From the NCBI GenBank assembly GCA_964384945.1, contig CAYLMK010000016.1, forward strand, positions 1 to 64,000: a stretch of DNA of 64,000 nt. The letters are read 5' to 3'. The notes beneath the pieces are model-generated. The model was not told the origin of the DNA. It saw only the letters and a list, made by a program, of their open reading frames with translations, and did no database searches. This document shows positions 59,166 through 64,000 of this stretch, piece after piece. Source of the DNA: S015-6 sp964384945 (GTDB lineage Bacteria; Desulfobacterota; DSWW01). The position numbers were made by a program, and so were the translations under genes. The number at the start of each line of letters is the position of its first letter. The stretch's first letter is position 1.

Positions 59166-60728
59166 ATGACCAACAGGGAGCGACTGAAGGGATCCATCCT
59201 CATCCTGGACTTCGGATCCCAGTACACGCAGTTGATCGCCCGGCGGGTTCGTGAGCACCACGTCTACTGCGAGATTTACCCCTTTGACCTCCGCCCGGCA
59301 GAGATTCGGCGTCTGGCGCCTTCCGGGATCATCCTGTCCGGGGGGCCTGCGAGCATTTATGACGAGGGGGCCCCCCAGGGGGATTCGGCCCTGCTCCAGG
59401 GGGAGTGGCCTGTGCTGGGCATTTGCTACGGCATGCACTGGATCGCACAGGCGTCCGGCGGGCGGGTTGCCCGAGGGGAAACGCGGGAATACGGCGGGGC
59501 CGAGATCGCCGTGGAGGAAGAAGGGGATCTGTTTGCCGGGCTGACGCAGGGGGCCGGGCGGATCCATGTCTGGATGAGCCACGGCGACCGGATCGAGCGA
59601 TTGCCCAAGGGATTCCGGTGCGTGGCGAAGAGCACGGGAGCCCCGGTCGCCGCCTTCCATGATTCCCGAAAGAAGGTCTTCGGCGTCCAGTTCCATCCGG
59701 AGGTCCACCACACCCCCGCAGGCCGGGAGATCCTGAAGAATTTCTTGTTCCGTGTGTGCGGGTGTGAAGCGTCCTGGACGATGCATTCCTTCATCGATCA
59801 GACCGTCCGGTCCCTGAGGTCCCGCGTCAAGGACGGCAAGGTGATCTGTGCGTTGAGCGGAGGGGTGGACTCCTCGGTTGTCGCCGTTCTGCTTCACACG
59901 GCGATCGGGGACAGGCTGCGCTGCATCTTCGTGAACAACGGACTGTTGCGCGACAAGGAGCCCGAGCGTGTCCGGGAGGTCTTTGAAGGGCATTTCAAGA
60001 TACCGCTCCTGTATGTAGAGGCGGCGGATCGGTTTCTCCGGAAGCTCAAGGGGGTGGAGAACCCGGAGAAAAAGCGACGCATCATCGGCAGGGAATTCAT
60101 ACAGGTATTCGAAGAGAAGGCCTTGCAAGAAAGGGGCGCCCGGTTCCTGGCCCAGGGAACCCTCTACCCGGACGTCATCGAGAGCACATCGGTCAAAGGG
60201 CCTTCCGCCGTCATCAAGACCCACCACAACGTGGGCGGGCTTCCGAAGAAGATGCACCTCAAGCTCATCGAACCCCTGAGGGAGCTCTTCAAGGACGAGG
60301 TTCGGCTCGTGGGAAGGACGCTGGGACTGCCCGACGAGATCGTCTTTCGTCAACCCTTCCCCGGCCCGGGTCTGGCGGTCCGAGTTTTGGGAGAGGTCAC
60401 CCGAGAGAGGCTCCGGATCCTTCGGGAGGCGGATCGCATCGTCGAGGCGGAGGTGATCCGCGCAGGCATGTACGAATCGATCTGGCAGTCCTTCGCGGTA
60501 CTGCTTCCCGTCCGCACGGTGGGGGTCATGGGAGACGAAAGGACCTACGAGCAGGTCATCGCCCTGCGGGCGGTCCAGAGCCAAGACGGCATGACGGCCG
60601 ATTGGGTGCGTCTGCCCTACGATCTTCTGGCAGCGGTCTCGAGCCGCATCATCAACGAAGTGAAGGGCGTCAACCGGGTTGTGTACGACATTTCCTCGAA
60701 GCCGCCGAGCACGATCGAGTGGGAGTGA
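59166..60728 (+). CDS. guaA: GMP synthase (glutamine-hydrolysing)
   Basis: A 520-residue enzyme converting XMP to GMP. The N-terminal class I amidotransferase has C87 in GICYGMHW and a His-Glu pair in FHPEVHH. The ATP-pyrophosphatase domain has SGGVDSSVVA, and the C terminus has the dimerisation domain ending in SSKPPSTIEWE. The ATG at 59166 has GAGGAAAA upstream. Downstream of guaB in the same direction. Confidence 0.97.
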   Translation: MTNRERLKGSILILDFGSQYTQLIARRVREHHVYCEIYPFDLRPAEIRRLAPSGIILSGGPASIYDEGAPQGDSALLQGEWPVLGICYGMHWIAQASGGRVARGETREYGGAEIAVEEEGDLFAGLTQGAGRIHVWMSHGDRIERLPKGFRCVAKSTGAPVAAFHDSRKKVFGVQFHPEVHHTPAGREILKNFLFRVCGCEASWTMHSFIDQTVRSLRSRVKDGKVICALSGGVDSSVVAVLLHTAIGDRLRCIFVNNGLLRDKEPERVREVFEGHFKIPLLYVEAADRFLRKLKGVENPEKKRRIIGREFIQVFEEKALQERGARFLAQGTLYPDVIESTSVKGPSAVIKTHHNVGGLPKKMHLKLIEPLRELFKDEVRLVGRTLGLPDEIVFRQPFPGPGLAVRVLGEVTRERLRILREADRIVEAEVIRAGMYESIWQSFAVLLPVRTVGVMGDERTYEQVIALRAVQSQDGMTADWVRLPYDLLAAVSSRIINEVKGVNRVVYDISSKPPSTIEWE

Positions 60729-60841
60729 GAAAAGGGGGGAACTTCCCCAATCGGCAGACATCCCGCCGGGAGGATGCGGTCAAGGCCCGAACCCGGATGC
60801 CTGGCACCGAATCGGCAACCCGCTTCGGGGACGGATGAAAC

Positions 60842-63800
60842 ATGCCCAAGAAGGACTTCGTTCACCTGCACCTTCACACCGAATACAGCCTCCTGGACGG
60901 TTCCATACGGATCGGGACCTTGTGTGACCGGCTCCGTGAGCTGGGCATGCCGGCGGCTGCCATGACCGATCATGGAAACATGTTCGGAGCCGTCGACTTC
61001 TACCGGCAGGTCGATGGGGCCGGGATCAAGCCGATCCTGGGCTGCGAAGTGTATGTCGCGCCCGGAAGCCGGTATGAACGATCCGCCCAGGGAATCAGTG
61101 AGGCATCCCATCATCTCATTCTGCTCGTGGAAAACGAAACCGGATACCGCAACCTCTGCAAGTTGGTCAGCGCCGGTTTTCTGGAAGGTTTCTACTATCG
61201 GCCGCGGGTGGACAAGGAACTGTTGCGGGCCCACCATCAGGGGCTGATCGCCTTGAGCGCTTGTCTGGCCGGAGAGATCCCCACCCTCCTCCAGCAGAAT
61301 GCCATGGATCAGGCCCGGCAGGTGGCGGCCGGGTACCGGGAGATCTTCGACGACGGAAGATTCTACCTGGAACTTCAGGACAACGGGATTCCGGAACAGA
61401 GAAAGGTGAATGAGGCGCTCCTTTCTCTGTCCGAATCCCTTTCCATTCCGCTGGTTGCCACGAACGATTGCCATTACCTTCTGCGGGAAGACGCCCGCGC
61501 CCACGACGTGCTTCTGTGTATCCAGACGAACCGGTTGCTCGCCGACGGTGACAGGCTGCGCTTTCAGACGGATGCGTTCTACGTCAAGTCTCCGGAAGAG
61601 ATGTGGGAAGCCTTCGGGCATGTCCCGCAAGCCCTGAAGAGCACGATGGCCGTTGCGGAGAGGTGTACCTTCCGCATGGATTTCGGGGGGTATCATTACC
61701 CGCACTTCGAAATACCGGCCGGGCAAACGCTTGACAGTTACCTGGCCCAGAGGGCCCTGGAAGGCTTGGAAAGGCGTTACGAGGAAAAGGCCCGGCGCGA
61801 GGAAAGGCCGCTTTCGGAAGAGAGGAGACGCGAATACCAGGCCCGCCTGGACGAGGAAATAGAGATCATCCGGAGGATGGGCTACGCGGGCTATTTCCTC
61901 ATTGTCTACGATTTCATCCGCTATGCAAAGGCCCGAGGGATTCCCGTGGGGCCGGGCCGCGGGAGCGCTGCGGGCAGCCTGGTCGCCTATGCCCTGGGCA
62001 TCACGAACATCGATCCTCTTGCCTACAACCTCCTCTTCGAGCGTTTCCTGAACCCCGAGCGGATCAGCATGCCGGATATCGACGTCGACTTCTGTGAAAA
62101 CCGTCGTGAGGAAGTGATCCAGTACGTGGTGGACAAATACGGCGGTGAGAAGAACGTTGCCCGGATCATCACCTTTGGAACGATGAAGGCGAAGGCCGCG
62201 GTTCGGGATGTGGGGCGGGTGATGGGGATGCCTTACGGAGAGGTCGACCGGCTGGCCAAGATGATCCCCGAAGGCCCGAACGTGAGCCTCCGGGCGGCCC
62301 TGGACACCGAGCCCGGCCTGCAGGAGGTGATGGAGAAGGACCCGAAGGTGGCCGACCTGTTCGCGACCGCCCTGAAACTCGAGGGATTGGTGCGTCATGC
62401 CTCCACACACGCCGCCGGCATCGTCATCTCCAGCCAGTCCCTCGAGGACATCGCCCCGCTCTACAAAGACCAGAAGACCGAGGTCGTCTCCACGCAGTTC
62501 TCGATGAAGCCTCTCGAAAAGCTCGGGCTGATCAAGTTCGACTTTCTGGGCTTGAAGACCCTGACCGTCCTCCATCAGGCCGTGGAGTTGATCGAGGAGA
62601 GCCGGGGTGTGCGAATCGACATGGATGCACTGCCTCTGAACGATGCGGAAACCTACCGACTGCTCGCCCGGGGAGATACGGACGGCATCTTCCAGCTCGA
62701 GGGGGCGGGGATCCGGGATCTGCTCACGAGGCTGAAGCCGGAGAATTTCGAGGAGATCATTGCCGTGGTGGCCTTGTACAGACCTGGTCCCCTGAACAGC
62801 GGCATGGTGGCCGACTACATCAAGAGAAAGCACGGCAAGGCCAAGATCAAGTATCCCCATCCGGCGCTCCAGGAAACCCTCAAGGAGACCTACGGCGTGA
62901 TCGTCTACCAGGAGCAGGTCATGGAAATCGCCACGCGGGTGGCCGGTTTCTCGATGGGGGAAGCGGATACGTTGCGAAGGGCCATGTCCAAGAAGGACAT
63001 GGCCGAAATGAATCGACACCGGGACGCCTTCCTTGCGGGGGCCAAGCGGAAGAAGATCGGACAGGACAAGGCGGACGAGATCTTTCACCTGATCCGGCAG
63101 TTCGCCGAGTACGGGTTCAACAAATCCCACAGCGCGGCCTATGCGATGGTTGCCTATCAGACCGCCTACATGAAGGCCCACTATCCCACGGAGTACATGG
63201 CCGCCCTGCTGACGTCCGAGAAAGACCGCACCGACAAGCTGATCCGTTATGTTCACTACTGCCAGGAATCGAATATCCCGGTGGATCCCCCGGACGTGAA
63301 CGAAGGCGCCCTGAACTTCACGGTCTGTTCGAATCGTATCCGGTTCGGCCTGGGGGCGGTGAAGAACATAGGAGAAGGGGCCGTGGAGTCGATTCTGGCC
63401 GCCCGGGAGGCCGGGGGCCCCTTTGCTTCTTTTTTCGACTTCTGCTGTCGGATAGATCCCAAGAAGGTGCACCGAAGGGTGGTGGAATCCCTGATCAAGG
63501 CGGGTGCCTTTGACTCCCTCGCGAACGGACGCAGGGCCGCCTTGCTCTGCGCCGCAGGAGAAACCATCGAGAGGGCGGGCAGGATGCAGGCAGAGAAGCA
63601 GTCCAAGCAGGCCAGCCTGTTCGAACTCGGCATGGCGGATCAGGCGTCGCCGCTCCGGCAGGACGCCTTTTCCCCTCCCGATGTCGAGGAGTGGCCTTTG
63701 TCCGTACGCTTGGGAAACGAGAAGGAGGCCCTTGGGTTTTACCTGACCGGCCACCCCTTGAAGCAATACGAAGCGGAACTGGGCCGAGCCGGTGTCGTCG

Positions 63801-64000
63801 CAACCCGGGATCTTCCCGGCCTCGGCGATGGGAGCGAGGTTTCCGTGGGCGGGTTTGTCGCTTCCCGCAGGGAGACGCAGACCAAGAAGGGTGACCGTAT
63901 GGCCTTTCTCACCCTTGAGGACGTCCAGGGGAGGGTGGATGTGATCGTCTTCCCGGATGTGTATCGGGAGTGCGGGCTTTTCCTCCACGATGAGGACCCC
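60842..64000 (+). CDS. dnaE: DNA polymerase III alpha subunit (3' end beyond window)
   Basis: The replicative polymerase. The visible 1053 codons contain the PHP domain (HLHLHTEYSLLDG onward, to about 270), the palm, with catalytic Asp in PDIDVDF (D412, D414, D416) and KFDFLGLKT, the thumb and fingers (QFAEYGFNKSHSAAYA), and the start of the OB region (VSVGGFVASRRETQTKKGDRM). The frame stays open to the last base, so the stop lies beyond 64000. The ATG at 60842 has GGGGACGG upstream. It lies 113 bases after guaA. Confidence 0.97.
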   Translation, partial: MPKKDFVHLHLHTEYSLLDGSIRIGTLCDRLRELGMPAAAMTDHGNMFGAVDFYRQVDGAGIKPILGCEVYVAPGSRYERSAQGISEASHHLILLVENETGYRNLCKLVSAGFLEGFYYRPRVDKELLRAHHQGLIALSACLAGEIPTLLQQNAMDQARQVAAGYREIFDDGRFYLELQDNGIPEQRKVNEALLSLSESLSIPLVATNDCHYLLREDARAHDVLLCIQTNRLLADGDRLRFQTDAFYVKSPEEMWEAFGHVPQALKSTMAVAERCTFRMDFGGYHYPHFEIPAGQTLDSYLAQRALEGLERRYEEKARREERPLSEERRREYQARLDEEIEIIRRMGYAGYFLIVYDFIRYAKARGIPVGPGRGSAAGSLVAYALGITNIDPLAYNLLFERFLNPERISMPDIDVDFCENRREEVIQYVVDKYGGEKNVARIITFGTMKAKAAVRDVGRVMGMPYGEVDRLAKMIPEGPNVSLRAALDTEPGLQEVMEKDPKVADLFATALKLEGLVRHASTHAAGIVISSQSLEDIAPLYKDQKTEVVSTQFSMKPLEKLGLIKFDFLGLKTLTVLHQAVELIEESRGVRIDMDALPLNDAETYRLLARGDTDGIFQLEGAGIRDLLTRLKPENFEEIIAVVALYRPGPLNSGMVADYIKRKHGKAKIKYPHPALQETLKETYGVIVYQEQVMEIATRVAGFSMGEADTLRRAMSKKDMAEMNRHRDAFLAGAKRKKIGQDKADEIFHLIRQFAEYGFNKSHSAAYAMVAYQTAYMKAHYPTEYMAALLTSEKDRTDKLIRYVHYCQESNIPVDPPDVNEGALNFTVCSNRIRFGLGAVKNIGEGAVESILAAREAGGPFASFFDFCCRIDPKKVHRRVVESLIKAGAFDSLANGRRAALLCAAGETIERAGRMQAEKQSKQASLFELGMADQASPLRQDAFSPPDVEEWPLSVRLGNEKEALGFYLTGHPLKQYEAELGRAGVVATRDLPGLGDGSEVSVGGFVASRRETQTKKGDRMAFLTLEDVQGRVDVIVFPDVYRECGLFLHDEDP

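Noticed and set aside
60617..63988. A 1123-codon open frame on the minus strand
   Set aside because: It is antisense to dnaE, whose catalytic motifs are complete. The frame has no recognisable domain; long antisense frames are expected at this GC content.

Overview
The window is about 62% GC and reads as a chromosome segment of an anaerobic deltaproteobacterium (Desulfobacterota). The lineage call is an inference from gene content: an oxygen-sensitive glycyl radical enzyme, glutaconate-type CoA-transferase subunits, an AgmX/PglI-ExbBD-TPR envelope module of the kind found in Myxococcus and relatives, and an rnc - radical SAM - era - der housekeeping run. No rRNA and no CRISPR array were seen.

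Layout. Positions 1-1435 hold the right end of an integrative element: a gene tail, a complete tyrosine recombinase, and the tRNA-Phe(GAA) gene whose 3' end is the likely attachment site. Positions 1557-4122 carry an RDD membrane protein, rsmE and prmA. Positions 4327-10769 hold a mini HTH protein, a small cysteine protein, a double M16 peptidase overlapping mutY, a PilZ protein and a DHH phosphoesterase. Positions 10943-20365 are a one-strand cluster: a PadR regulator, two short-chain dehydrogenase/epimerase proteins, a glycyl radical enzyme, both subunits of a glutaconate-type CoA-transferase, an MmgE/PrpD protein and an acyl-CoA dehydrogenase. It looks like a catabolic pathway of unknown substrate and is the strongest candidate for an undescribed system. 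Positions 20608-23321 hold a broken PEP-mutase-family remnant, then an E1-like protein with rhodanese, a MoaD-like sulfur carrier and an orphan substrate-binding protein. Positions 23306-29165 hold DUF1015, an unknown protein, two alkaline-phosphatase-superfamily enzymes and a divergent APS-kinase-like protein.

Positions 29415-30771 hold a Wza-like export lipoprotein and a small basic protein. Positions 30896-40531 are one long minus-strand operon: two large TPR proteins, a small exported protein, an ExbB/TolQ channel, two ExbD proteins (one lacking the channel Asp) and an AgmX/TonB-like transducer. It probably forms a proton-motive-force-driven envelope machine. Divergent from it is an NtrC-type regulator whose receiver domain lacks the phospho-acceptor Asp.

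Positions 42187-51370 are mainly housekeeping: pncB, a second mini HTH protein, a DHH protein with a nitrilase, def, fmdB-like, nadB, a lytic transglycosylase, pgsA and rnc. Positions 51407-64000 carry a radical SAM protein, era, der, a YihY-family protein overlapping a convergent NSS transporter, guaB, guaA and the first 1053 codons of dnaE, which runs off the right edge. Long open frames antisense to real genes are common here because of the high GC and were left out.
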